Made by a program: the position numbers and the translations under genes
Notes under the pieces: model-generated
Told to the model about the DNA's origin: nothing
What the model saw: only the letters and a program-made list of their open reading frames with translations
The model's database searches: none
Source of the DNA: UBA1309 sp047605645
GTDB taxonomy: Bacteria > Bacteroidota > Bacteroidia > Bacteroidales > Dysgonomonadaceae
DNA length: 64,000 nucleotides
Direction: 5' to 3'
Assembly (NCBI GenBank): GCA_047605645.1
Contig: JASGFJ010000016.1
Coordinates: 37,447 to 101,446, forward strand
Shown: in pieces, positions 55,339 to 64,000 of the stretch
Numbering within the stretch: position 1 is the stretch's first letter
Layout of the letters: each line of letters opens with the position of its first letter

Positions 55339-57048
55339 ATGAAAATAAAATATAGATTCATCCAATTCCTTACCGGAATCATTGCCTCTCTGATGGCAAT
55401 GACGTCCTGTAGTACCGATTGGGACAAGATGTTCCTATCGAGCCTTGAAAGCAATAAGTTGACTGCCACAGAAAGCAATGTTGTGCTGAGCAAAGAAACC
55501 TCAAAACAAATAGTCATGACACTGGTATGGTCTAATCAAACCATTGCCATCAGTAATCCGGATGTCTCAATTCCAAATACGCTGACCAATTTCATACAGG
55601 CTTCCACAACCGAAGATTTCTCGTCAAATGTACAGGAAACACAAGTAACCACTTATTCGCATCCTTACACGGGAGCAGATTTAAACACACTGGCTAAGAA
55701 TTTAAGTTTGAAAGCCGACACTGTCAACAATGTCTACTTTAGACTGAAAGCCCGACTGGGAGCAAATATGGAAGCCGTCTACAGCAACGTTGCCACAGTC
55801 GCTATCACTCCTTATAGCATTGACATGACTATCGGACATGTTCTCGATTCGAAAAAAAGCGTTACCGCAACAACACTGGCTTCTCTCAATGCAGATGGCG
55901 TCTACAAAGGATTCATGGGAGTAACAGCATGGTACAACTTCTTCTTACAGGAAGGCGACGGCACCACCTGGGGCAACAATGCAACAACAGGTACAGCCTT
56001 CGAAGCTTCATCTGCTGACGGCAGTTGGAATTTCTGGTTCCCGGGACAAAGCGGATGTTATTATACAATTGTCAACACGGTAAAAAAACAATGGTCGGCT
56101 CTTCTGCTGCCATCATTAACAGCGAGCGGCGACATCGCCGGAGATATGACTTTCAACCGCGACTCATTGCAATGGACCCTTACATTCACAGCAAAAGCCG
56201 CAGGAACAGCTACCCTGAAAATGAACACAACCGGACTTCAGTATGACTATGCTACCGGTACAGACGATACCAAAGCAGTAAGCACACCGGTAGGATTCGT
56301 TCAGGATGGTTCGAATGTGGATTTTGCCTCTTCGGCAGGAAACATCACAGTTACCATACCAAAGGCTGGAGAATGTACGCTCGTTCTTAACCTGAAAAAC
56401 CCGAAAGCATGGACTTGCTCGGTCAAAGCCGGCAGCAGTACTCAAAACACGGTAAGTCAATATTTGTATGTTCCGGGTGTCGACGACGGTATCAGTGGGT
56501 CATGGACTTTCAACAATTACCTGCGCCTTTATGATGACAGCAACCTGAATTATGCCGGGGTAATCCAAGTTAACTCTCAATGGGGATACACCTTCAACCC
56601 AACAAAAGACGACTGGAATGACAAATATACAATGGCTGGCGGCGACGCATATTCAGGAACACTGGCTTATCAGGGAAATACCAATCTGAGTGCTCCAACA
56701 GCGGGCCTCTATTTATTCAATGTTTCGCTCAAAGGACTCACCTATTCCCTGACAGCATTGAGTAACCAGATTTATGCAGCTGGTCTGAATGACGACTGGT
56801 CGTTCAATACTCCATTGACGGAGACATCCACAATCGGTGTCTACAGCGGACAGGTAACTATATCCAAGGCCTCATCCTGGGGATTCAAGATTTATCCGGT
56901 GAAAGACAACTGGGATTTGGTATTCGGAGGTTCTAAAGGAACGCTGTATTATAAGGGTAACGGCATCACCGACGACGCCTCTTTGAGTGCAGGAACATAT
57001 ACACTCGCCGTAAATTTAGTAGCAGGAACCTATTCAATTTCAAAATAA
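55339..57048 (+). CDS. SusE/SusF-like outer-membrane glycan-binding lipoprotein
   Basis: 569 residues. The lipoprotein signal ends MTSCSTD. An N-terminal SusE-type Ig-like domain (about 30-155) is followed by a repeat region. Two C-terminal starch-binding-like modules (about 375-565) show the paired pattern VPGVDDGISGSWTFNNYLRL / AAGLNDDWSFNTPLTETS and WGYTFNPTKDDWND / WGFKIYPVKDNWDL. It should present galactan at the cell surface. It lies 18 bp after the SusD gene and 13 bp before GH53. Confidence 0.88.
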   Translation: MKIKYRFIQFLTGIIASLMAMTSCSTDWDKMFLSSLESNKLTATESNVVLSKETSKQIVMTLVWSNQTIAISNPDVSIPNTLTNFIQASTTEDFSSNVQETQVTTYSHPYTGADLNTLAKNLSLKADTVNNVYFRLKARLGANMEAVYSNVATVAITPYSIDMTIGHVLDSKKSVTATTLASLNADGVYKGFMGVTAWYNFFLQEGDGTTWGNNATTGTAFEASSADGSWNFWFPGQSGCYYTIVNTVKKQWSALLLPSLTASGDIAGDMTFNRDSLQWTLTFTAKAAGTATLKMNTTGLQYDYATGTDDTKAVSTPVGFVQDGSNVDFASSAGNITVTIPKAGECTLVLNLKNPKAWTCSVKAGSSTQNTVSQYLYVPGVDDGISGSWTFNNYLRLYDDSNLNYAGVIQVNSQWGYTFNPTKDDWNDKYTMAGGDAYSGTLAYQGNTNLSAPTAGLYLFNVSLKGLTYSLTALSNQIYAAGLNDDWSFNTPLTETSTIGVYSGQVTISKASSWGFKIYPVKDNWDLVFGGSKGTLYYKGNGITDDASLSAGTYTLAVNLVAGTYSISK

Positions 57049-57061
57049 AACGTAAACGATA

Positions 57062-58114
57062 ATGAAAAATATAAGATATTCAATGCTGTGTGTCCTTTTT
57101 GCAGCTTTGGCTTTAATGAGTTTTGGGGCTTGTAAAAGTGATGACTCTCCTAAATTTCCGGATGAACCGACTTACGACATGAGTGGTTTTGCCAAGGGAG
57201 CAGACGTAAGTTGGCTGACGGAAATGGAAAACTCCAGCGTGTTATTCTATGACAGTCTTGGCCGTCAAAAAGAATGTATGCACCTTCTGCGCGAACTGGG
57301 AATGAATACTATCCGCCTTCGTGTGTGGGTGAATCCCAAAGATGGATGGTGTAATGCCGGCGATGTATTGGCAAAGGCTATTCGTGCACAGAATCTGGGA
57401 TTCCGATTATTAATAGATTTCCATTACAGTGATTCGTGGGCAGATCCTTCCCAGCAAACTAAACCGGCCGCATGGGACGGATTGAGTTTTGACAGCCTCA
57501 AAATAGCAATGTCTAACCATACGCAGGCAGTATTAGAAAAGCTCAAAGACAAGAATATCGATGTTGAATGGGTACAAGTGGGTAACGAAACTCGTGACGG
57601 TATGCTTTGGGAAGATGGTCGCGCCTCCTCCAGTATGCAGAATTTTGCAGATTTGGTGAACACCGGCTACAGTGCTGTAAAAAATGTGTATCCATCCGCC
57701 AAAGTGATTGTACACCTCGATAACGGCTACGACAACAACCTTTATCGTTGGATGTTCGACGGACTCACCAAATACAAAGCCAAGTATGACGTTATCGGAA
57801 TGTCTCTCTATCCGGATTCCACGAATTGGAAGACTTACAACGAAAAATGTCTCGCCAATATGAATGATATGGTGAGCCGCTATGGAAAAGAAGTGATGCT
57901 CTGTGAAGTTGGATTCGCCGCTTCGGATGCAGCAAACTCCTATAAATTTCTAACCGACATCATTTCAAAAGCAAAATCGGTAACTGACAGCAAATGCTTG
58001 GGCGTGATCTACTGGGAGCCGCAGGCCTATAACAGCTGGAAAGCATACAAACTGGGTGCTTTTGATGATAATGGGAAACCAACGATTGCTTTAAATGCCT
58101 TTAAAAACAACTAA
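57062..58114 (+). CDS. GH53 arabinogalactan endo-beta-1,4-galactanase lipoprotein
   Basis: 350 residues with a lipoprotein signal ending FGACKSD (Cys near 24). The TIM barrel has GADVSWLTEME, RLRVWVNPKDGWC and LLIDFHYSDSWADPSQQTKP. The acid/base is in WVQVGNETRDGMLW (about E175) and the nucleophile in MLCEVGFA (about E282). It cleaves the beta-1,4-galactan side chains of pectin, probably at the cell surface, and feeds SusCD. It ends the susC operon; a terminator follows. Confidence 0.95.
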   Translation: MKNIRYSMLCVLFAALALMSFGACKSDDSPKFPDEPTYDMSGFAKGADVSWLTEMENSSVLFYDSLGRQKECMHLLRELGMNTIRLRVWVNPKDGWCNAGDVLAKAIRAQNLGFRLLIDFHYSDSWADPSQQTKPAAWDGLSFDSLKIAMSNHTQAVLEKLKDKNIDVEWVQVGNETRDGMLWEDGRASSSMQNFADLVNTGYSAVKNVYPSAKVIVHLDNGYDNNLYRWMFDGLTKYKAKYDVIGMSLYPDSTNWKTYNEKCLANMNDMVSRYGKEVMLCEVGFAASDAANSYKFLTDIISKAKSVTDSKCLGVIYWEPQAYNSWKAYKLGAFDDNGKPTIALNAFKNN

Positions 58115-58125
58115 TCAAAGAAGCA

Positions 58126-58162
58126 AAGAAGGGAGAGCCTCCATTGGCTTTCTCTTCTTTTT
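58126..58162 (+). terminator. Terminator after GH53
   Basis: GAAGGGAGAGCC pairs with GGCTTTCTCTTC (two G.U pairs) over TCCATT, followed by TTTTTC. It separates the susC operon from the GH2 gene, which is probably transcribed on its own from the 400-bp gap; no clear promoter could be fixed there. Confidence 0.8.
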
Positions 58163-58560
58163 CAACAAACCGGAGTCCTGTCGAAGTTCTGTAATCACGT
58201 AAATTTTGATCCGGAAGAGAATAAAGCATTACCGGAGAAATAAAGCATCAGCAAAGCAGTATTTGCCATTTTCATTGTGTATCGGCAAAGAGGGAATTTA
58301 TTTTATTTCCATGACAGCTGAAAAAATTGCCAGATATAATACCTTTTCATTTGTCAGGTAGATAAGTCTGTTTCAAAAGTATCCATGCTTGTTTTAGGAA
58401 CAAGATAAAACTTTGTCATGAATCTTCCTTTTACCTGTTGATAAGAGCTTCCGACAAATCAATTTGCAGAAATTAAGTATAAAGAAGTAACATTTAATCA
58501 TCTCCGCAGATGGAGTGATAAGGGTAATTCTTGTTTTTCTTTTATTAGATATAAACCGAT

Positions 58561-61008
58561 ATGATGAAAAAATTAATCACTCTCGCCCTTGTGCTGGGAA
58601 GCTTCTGGACAGCAATGGCACAGCGGCAAGACATTCTTCTCGAAAAAAACTGGAAATTCAAACAAGGGGATGTTTCGGGAGCTGAATCCCAAAGCTTCAA
58701 TGATAAATCCTGGCAAACCGTAACCATCCCTCACGACTGGGCTATATCAGGCCCATTCGATAGGAAACACGACTTGCAGCAAGTGGCTGTCACTCAAAAC
58801 GGAGAAAGTGTAGCTACATGGAAAACAGGACGTACCGGCGGACTGCCCTATGTAGGTATCGGTTGGTATCGCAACACCTTTTCGGTTCCTGATTTCAGAA
58901 AAGGGGAAAAACGTGCGGTGCTCCTATTTGATGGCGCAATGAGTGAAGCCCAAGTGTTCGTAAACGGCAAAAAAGCTATTTTCTGGCCTTACGGCTATAA
59001 CTCCTTCCATTGTGACGTGACCGATCTTCTCAATGATAACGGTCTGGACAACGAACTGGCTGTCCGCCTGGAGAACAAGCCTCAGTCGTCTCGCTGGTAT
59101 TCGGGAGCCGGACTCTACCGGAATGTCCACTTACTTGTGACCGAACAGGTGCATGTGCCTGTGTGGGGAACGTATATTACGACTCCTTTTGTTTCTAAAG
59201 AATATGCTTCCGTAAAATTGAAAACGGAAATTGAAAATGCAGGGAACAAAGATGTAAGAATTGTTACGAATATCACGGATGCTTCCGGGAAAGTCGTGTC
59301 GACAAAAGACAACACGATGAAGATTAATCACAATCAGCCTTTCGAACAGAACCTCACCGTGTATCAGCCGAGTCTCTGGTCGCCTGAATCACCTTATCTG
59401 TATACAGCCAAATCTAAAATATATGTAGAGGGTCGTCAAGTCGATGAATATTCTACTCGCTTCGGCATACGCGACATCCGGTTTATTGCCGATAAAGGGT
59501 TTTATCTGAACGGTGAAAAACGAAAAATACAAGGAGTATGCAACCATCACGACTTAGGACCTCTGGGTGCAGCCGTGAATGTGTCCGCCCTGCGCCGCCA
59601 GTTAACTCTCCTGAAAGAAATGGGATGCGATGCCATCCGCACATCGCACAACATGCCGGCTCCGGAGCTCGTCGCTCTCTGCGATGAAATGGGATTCATG
59701 ATGATGATAGAACCTTTCGACGAATGGGACATTGCGAAATGTGAAAACGGATATCATCACTATTTCGGAGAGTGGGCAGAAAAAGACATGGTGAACATGC
59801 TCCGCCATTACCGGAACAACGCAAGTGTCATCATCTGGAGTGTCGGCAACGAAGTTCCTTCTCAATGCAGCCCCGAAGGTTACAAGGTAGCTTCCTTCTT
59901 ACGAGATATCTGCCATCGCGAAGATCCGACTCGTCCCGTTACCTGCGGTATGGATCAGTTATCGTGTGTGCTGGATAACGGTTTTGCAGCCATGCTCGAC
60001 ATTCCGGGATTTAACTACCGTGTCCACCGCTATAAAGAAGCGTACAATCGTCTTCCCCAGAATATTGTATTAGGAAGCGAAACCACATCGACGGTAAGTT
60101 CACGTGGTGTATATAAATTTCCGGTAGTAACCAAAGCCGATGCAATGTATGACGATCATCAGTCTTCATCATACGATCTGGAATATTGTTCCTGGTCTAA
60201 TATCCCGGACTATGATTTTGCCATGGCCGATGACAACGATTGGGCTATCGGCCAATTTGTCTGGACCGGATTCGATTATTTGGGTGAACCCTCTCCATAC
60301 GACACAGACGCCTGGCCAAGCCACAGTTCTTTGTTTGGCATCATTGATTTGGCTAGCATTCCCAAAGACAGGTATTACCTCTACAAAAGTGTTTGGGACA
60401 AAAAAGAGAATACGCTACATGTACTGCCTCATTGGACCTGGCCGGGACGTGAAGGAAAGACAACCCCCGTATTCGTCTACACAAATTACCCCTCTGCCGA
60501 ACTCTTTATTAACGGAAAAAGTCAGGGGCGTCAAAGCAAAAACGATTCGACTGTAACAAATCGCTATCGTCTGATGTGGATGAATGCAGTGTATCAGCCA
60601 GGAGAAATCAAGGTGATAGCTTATAACAAAGAAGGAAAAGCTGTAGCAGAACAAATAGTGAAGACTGCAGGTAAACCGGATCACTTGAAGATTGTACCCG
60701 ACAGAAAAACGATTACCGCCGATGGGAAAGACTTAGTGTATTGTACCGTAAGCGTCGTGGATAAAGAGGGTAATCTTTGCCCGAACGACCAGCGTCTTGT
60801 TGAGTTCAGCGTTAGTGGAAGCGGGACCTACAAAGCCTCAGCTAATGGCGATCCGACAAGTCTTGACTTGTTTCATCTGCCGAGGATGCATTTTTTCAAC
60901 GGTCAACTCACCACTATTGCCCAAGCTGGCGAATCGGCAGGTATACTGCGCATCACAGCAAAGGCGAAAGGATTGAAAGCGACCAGTATTATGGTGGATG
61001 TGAAGTAA
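58561..61008 (+). CDS. GH2 beta-galactosidase
   Basis: 815 residues with a signal peptide (LALVLGSFWTAMAQ). The GH2 sugar-binding domain (about 22-190) includes WQTVTIPHDWAISGPFD, and the immunoglobulin-like domain follows. In the TIM barrel, the acid/base is in VIIWSVGNEVPSQ (about E431) and the nucleophile in VLGSETTSTV (about E507). A C-terminal DUF4982 module (about 610-690: FVYTNYPSAELFINGKSQGR) and an Ig-like end complete the architecture. It releases galactose from galacto-oligosaccharides in the periplasm. An extra ATG directly follows the first. Confidence 0.95.
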   Translation: MMKKLITLALVLGSFWTAMAQRQDILLEKNWKFKQGDVSGAESQSFNDKSWQTVTIPHDWAISGPFDRKHDLQQVAVTQNGESVATWKTGRTGGLPYVGIGWYRNTFSVPDFRKGEKRAVLLFDGAMSEAQVFVNGKKAIFWPYGYNSFHCDVTDLLNDNGLDNELAVRLENKPQSSRWYSGAGLYRNVHLLVTEQVHVPVWGTYITTPFVSKEYASVKLKTEIENAGNKDVRIVTNITDASGKVVSTKDNTMKINHNQPFEQNLTVYQPSLWSPESPYLYTAKSKIYVEGRQVDEYSTRFGIRDIRFIADKGFYLNGEKRKIQGVCNHHDLGPLGAAVNVSALRRQLTLLKEMGCDAIRTSHNMPAPELVALCDEMGFMMMIEPFDEWDIAKCENGYHHYFGEWAEKDMVNMLRHYRNNASVIIWSVGNEVPSQCSPEGYKVASFLRDICHREDPTRPVTCGMDQLSCVLDNGFAAMLDIPGFNYRVHRYKEAYNRLPQNIVLGSETTSTVSSRGVYKFPVVTKADAMYDDHQSSSYDLEYCSWSNIPDYDFAMADDNDWAIGQFVWTGFDYLGEPSPYDTDAWPSHSSLFGIIDLASIPKDRYYLYKSVWDKKENTLHVLPHWTWPGREGKTTPVFVYTNYPSAELFINGKSQGRQSKNDSTVTNRYRLMWMNAVYQPGEIKVIAYNKEGKAVAEQIVKTAGKPDHLKIVPDRKTITADGKDLVYCTVSVVDKEGNLCPNDQRLVEFSVSGSGTYKASANGDPTSLDLFHLPRMHFFNGQLTTIAQAGESAGILRITAKAKGLKATSIMVDVK

Positions 61009-61150
61009 TGTTCAAAGGCACGAAACGGATTCCGTAGGGTGAAAGATCAAAGCATAAATTCTTTGCCATGAGTAACGGCTTAAAAGTCGCTCTTTTCTTT
61101 TCCCTACCAGGAAAATTCATCCGGTAAACTGAAAATAAAACAAAAAAAAG

Positions 61151-61191
61151 AACAGGAGGTGTCTTGCCGAAGATACCTCCTGTTGCTTTTT
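61151..61191 (+). terminator. GH2 terminator
   Basis: AACAGGAGGTGTCTT pairs with AAGATACCTCCTGTT (one G.U pair) over GCCG, followed by GCTTTTT. Confidence 0.9.
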
Positions 61192-62139
61192 ATGGGATAT
61201 ATTTATATATTTGTATACTTATAAAGTATAAGAATATTGACAGTACATTTCTTTTGAGGAAAATAGCCAGTATTAGTTACATCTATTTCGATAACACAAA
61301 CACAGAAGTTTTTATCTTCCCGAACACTTGATTTTTACATCTGAAAATCAAATTAATCCATTGTTATTGTTAGGATAGGTGATTAATAATTCTCCATAAT
61401 TGAACGATTATTAAACATCATTTTTGCATTATGTCTACACCTTTGTATTTATTAATCTATTTTAATTTGAACCAAAAAATCAAAACCAAAGAAGTAATGA
61501 GTAATAAGAAGAGCTTATCTCAAGACTACAATTTTATTCAATTATGACTGTTTTTTTAAACAATTTAAAACAGTTAATATCAGAATAGCTGGCTAAAGTA
61601 GCCTTTGGATTTCATTATTTATAATTAAAAGAAGTAATTATTGAAACGTGTTTTTAAACGAACAGAGATCTTTCAGGATGCATATAACAAATGTTGCATT
61701 GTATAAACATCTCCGTAAAACAGAATTTATAATTACAGGCATATAGGTATTGATCTCCTTTTGGTAATTTGCAATAAACAAATTACACATGTTAACCCAA
61801 AAACAGGTTATACCATTGGAATCTGAAAGGCCACAAACCTAAATCATACTTATAAATTAAGATACAGGAAAACCAAAAAACCTTAAAATAAAAATAGGAC
61901 AAAAAGCCAAAGAAGACTTTCTAACAGAACATTTTTAGATGAAGAGTTAGAGACTACAATAAAGCAATTTTTATTATAACCAAGGTTTACCGGACAAGAG
62001 ATTAAGAATATTTGCTATTGCAAAGACACAAGCCTATATTTTTTGCTTTTGGACTAATTTCCCCCTTAATTGAACGAATAATAAACAATCACAGGTTGTG
62101 TACTTCATATTTTTGTTACAAATTTTAAACAATTATGCT
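61192..62139. other. Long AT-rich region with a repeated 23-24-bp motif
   Basis: No gene in 950 bp. The motif AATTGAACGA followed by TAATAAACA or a close variant and TCA occurs at 61398-61420 and again at 62068-62091; the second is 48 bp before the next gene's start. It may be a regulator binding site. Confidence 0.5.
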
Positions 62140-64000
62140 ATGAAAAGTTTTTTTACATTTTTTTTCTGCCTAGCCCTTTCCTGGACTACGTATGCAAATG
62201 CACAAAACTTAATTGCGGGTTGGGACGGGAATGGTATCACTGGAGATTCCTCGAAGCCCACGGATGTAGGTTGGCTAAACACAGTCAGTGCATCAATTCC
62301 ATGGAATACAGCAAATGGAGGCGGAGGTTGTCGCTTTAGAGATGCCGGATCTGGATTTACAGCCGGAACCTTTAAAAATGAAGATGGAAGCATTAATGAT
62401 TCAAGACACTTGATGCTGCGTTTCGATAATGATAGTTATTCATCTTCAGTATATGCTTATCCTGTAACATTAGCAGCAAACTCGACCTATGACTTCTCTT
62501 TAGATTACCTATGTGGTGGAAGCGGTACTCCTCCATTAAATCTAACAATAGGTGCCAGTACGACGGCTTCGGCTGCCGGTCAGATTATCGCAGTTGCTAA
62601 AGCTACGACAAACAGCACAACAACTTACCGACGGGCAACCGTTTCGTTCGCTACAACTTCTGCCGGAGTATATTACATCACCTTTTCCGGAGACCGAGCA
62701 TGGTTTGGTATCACAAATCTCAACCTGGTAAAAAGTAATATAGAGCTGACCGAATTGAATAAACAATACAACAAGCTTACTTTTTCTACGTTGTCGACAA
62801 GTGGTGATTCACTTAAGATTACATCAAATCTAAACCTTCCTACAACTTTAGGCAGCAATGGAGTAACTGTTAGCTGGACATCTTCCAATCCGTCTGTTAT
62901 CAGCGAAACCGGAACAGTTACGCAACCTGAGAAATACAACGCAGGAGTAATACTGAATGCTAAAGTTTCTCAATTAATAGGAGACAGCACCTATACTATG
63001 AGTAAAGCATTCAAACTTATTGTTTTGGGAGTTATACCCACTCCGGAAGAACTTGCCCAATGGGATTTCAATAACAGCGAAATTTCTGTAAACAATGGGG
63101 TTACAACAGTACAAGACGTCAATAGTGGTTTTGTAGGAACTCTGCACAATGAGGCCAGAATCAGAACAATCGGAACAGGTGATGAGCAATTTAATGTATT
63201 AGATCTTGGCAATGGTACGGGATATTTTGATATGGGAACCGAGATTGGAAAAGCAATCTATTCATTGACAAATTATACCGTTTGTGGCTATTTCAGAGTT
63301 GAAGATGATTATTCTAATTTGAGTGGTAATGGTAATTTTTATTGGACATTCTCCAATAGTGAGGACTCTGGCGTAGATAAGAATGGGTATATGATCGGTA
63401 GATTAAATAATCAAAGTCACAGTGTTTCCACGAATTATTACAATTTAGGAAATCAATCAACAACTGATGGAACGGTAGCTTCAAAGGGGGCATGGCATCA
63501 TATTGCGTATGTTCAGGAAGGGAATACCGGAAAAATCTATATTGATGGAGAGCTAAAAGCCACCAATACCGAAATGACTAATTTACCGGCCTTTGCTATT
63601 GCCAAAACAGGGTTCACCGGAACATTACACAACTGGCTGGGACGTTCCAATTTCCCATCAGATTCCTATCTTCGCAAAACGCTATTATACGATTTCAGAG
63701 TACTTGCAAGTGCAATATCTGCCGTTGATATTAATTTAGACTACTTAAATGTACCAAACACGATAGACCAGCTGAATACTGCATACTCGAACAACCCGGA
63801 CTATATAGCAAACGAATTAACCACAGAAAAAGACAATCTGAACCTGGGTAACTTGAGTGCTGTCAAAGAAAATCTAACTTTACCTACAACCGGAACTTTA
63901 GATCCCACGATCAGCATTACCTGGAAATCTTCCAATACAAACCTAATCGATGCTTCCGGCATTGTCACACGTCCTGACTTCTACAATTACACAGATACAC
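62140..64000 (+). CDS. Large secreted LamG / Ig-like domain protein, 5' part
   Basis: The frame opens at ATG 62140 and stays open to the window end (620 codons), so the gene is truncated by the edge. It has a signal peptide (to ANAQ, about 22), then a beta-sandwich domain (about 25-198, NLIAGWDGNGITGDSSKPTD). An atrophied bacterial Ig-like domain follows (about 200-300, VTVSWTSSNPSVISETGTV). A LamG/concanavalin-type domain lies at about 306-535 (GAWHHIAYVQEGNTGKIYID). A second Ig-like domain begins about 542 (ISITWKSSNTNLIDASGIV). This layout is often found N-terminal to GH43 or other glycan-active domains, so the missing part may be catalytic. Confidence 0.85.
   Translation, partial: MKSFFTFFFCLALSWTTYANAQNLIAGWDGNGITGDSSKPTDVGWLNTVSASIPWNTANGGGGCRFRDAGSGFTAGTFKNEDGSINDSRHLMLRFDNDSYSSSVYAYPVTLAANSTYDFSLDYLCGGSGTPPLNLTIGASTTASAAGQIIAVAKATTNSTTTYRRATVSFATTSAGVYYITFSGDRAWFGITNLNLVKSNIELTELNKQYNKLTFSTLSTSGDSLKITSNLNLPTTLGSNGVTVSWTSSNPSVISETGTVTQPEKYNAGVILNAKVSQLIGDSTYTMSKAFKLIVLGVIPTPEELAQWDFNNSEISVNNGVTTVQDVNSGFVGTLHNEARIRTIGTGDEQFNVLDLGNGTGYFDMGTEIGKAIYSLTNYTVCGYFRVEDDYSNLSGNGNFYWTFSNSEDSGVDKNGYMIGRLNNQSHSVSTNYYNLGNQSTTDGTVASKGAWHHIAYVQEGNTGKIYIDGELKATNTEMTNLPAFAIAKTGFTGTLHNWLGRSNFPSDSYLRKTLLYDFRVLASAISAVDINLDYLNVPNTIDQLNTAYSNNPDYIANELTTEKDNLNLGNLSAVKENLTLPTTGTLDPTISITWKSSNTNLIDASGIVTRPDFYNYTDT

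Overview
The window is chromosomal DNA of a Bacteroidales bacterium, most likely Bacteroides or a close relative. The evidence is SusC/SusD pairs, two hybrid two-component regulators with a periplasmic propeller, promoters of the TTTG / TAnnTTTG type instead of sigma70 boxes, tRNA genes without an encoded CCA, and core genes (ThrA, FtsK, LolA, KdsA) of Bacteroidales type. The species cannot be named from the sequence alone.

Layout. 0-13.5 kb is core: a threonine operon (ThrA, a phosphoglycerate-mutase-like probable homoserine kinase, ThrC), an AI-2E-type permease, an envelope cluster on the minus strand (FtsK, LolA, an exported flavin-reductase-like protein, a beta-barrel protein), and the agmatine-to-putrescine pair AguA/AguB. 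13.6-31 kb is accessory. Two identical tRNA-Phe genes lie 11.9 kb apart, and a third copy of the tRNA 3' end plus about 250 bp of flank sits between them. Around these are three kinds of mobile-element debris (two decayed tyrosine integrases, an IS1595-type transposase remnant, 325-bp MITEs), a HipBA toxin-antitoxin pair, a hybrid two-component regulator with a stranded GH30 xylanase, a YjdF-type protein, and a winged-helix / nucleotidyltransferase / metallophosphoesterase cluster with a shared palindrome.

31-46 kb is mixed core: a TetR regulator with a giant 2-hydroxyacyl-CoA dehydratase activase (matching inverted repeats precede both genes), an acyltransferase, an AraC regulator plus a maltose-type acetyltransferase, Maf, KdsA, an RNA methyltransferase, a TPR protein, a porin-like barrel, a universal stress protein, and a CrcB fluoride channel behind a fluoride riboswitch. 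At 39 kb there is a complete cobalamin-riboswitch transcription unit with promoter, aptamer and terminator but no gene.

46-64 kb is a polysaccharide utilisation locus for pectic beta-1,4-galactan: hybrid regulator, SusC, SusD, SusE-like protein, GH53 endo-galactanase and GH2 beta-galactosidase. It is followed by a large secreted LamG/Ig-like protein that runs off the window end. The surface GH53 should cut galactan, SusCD import the oligosaccharides, GH2 trim them, and the regulator sense the product.
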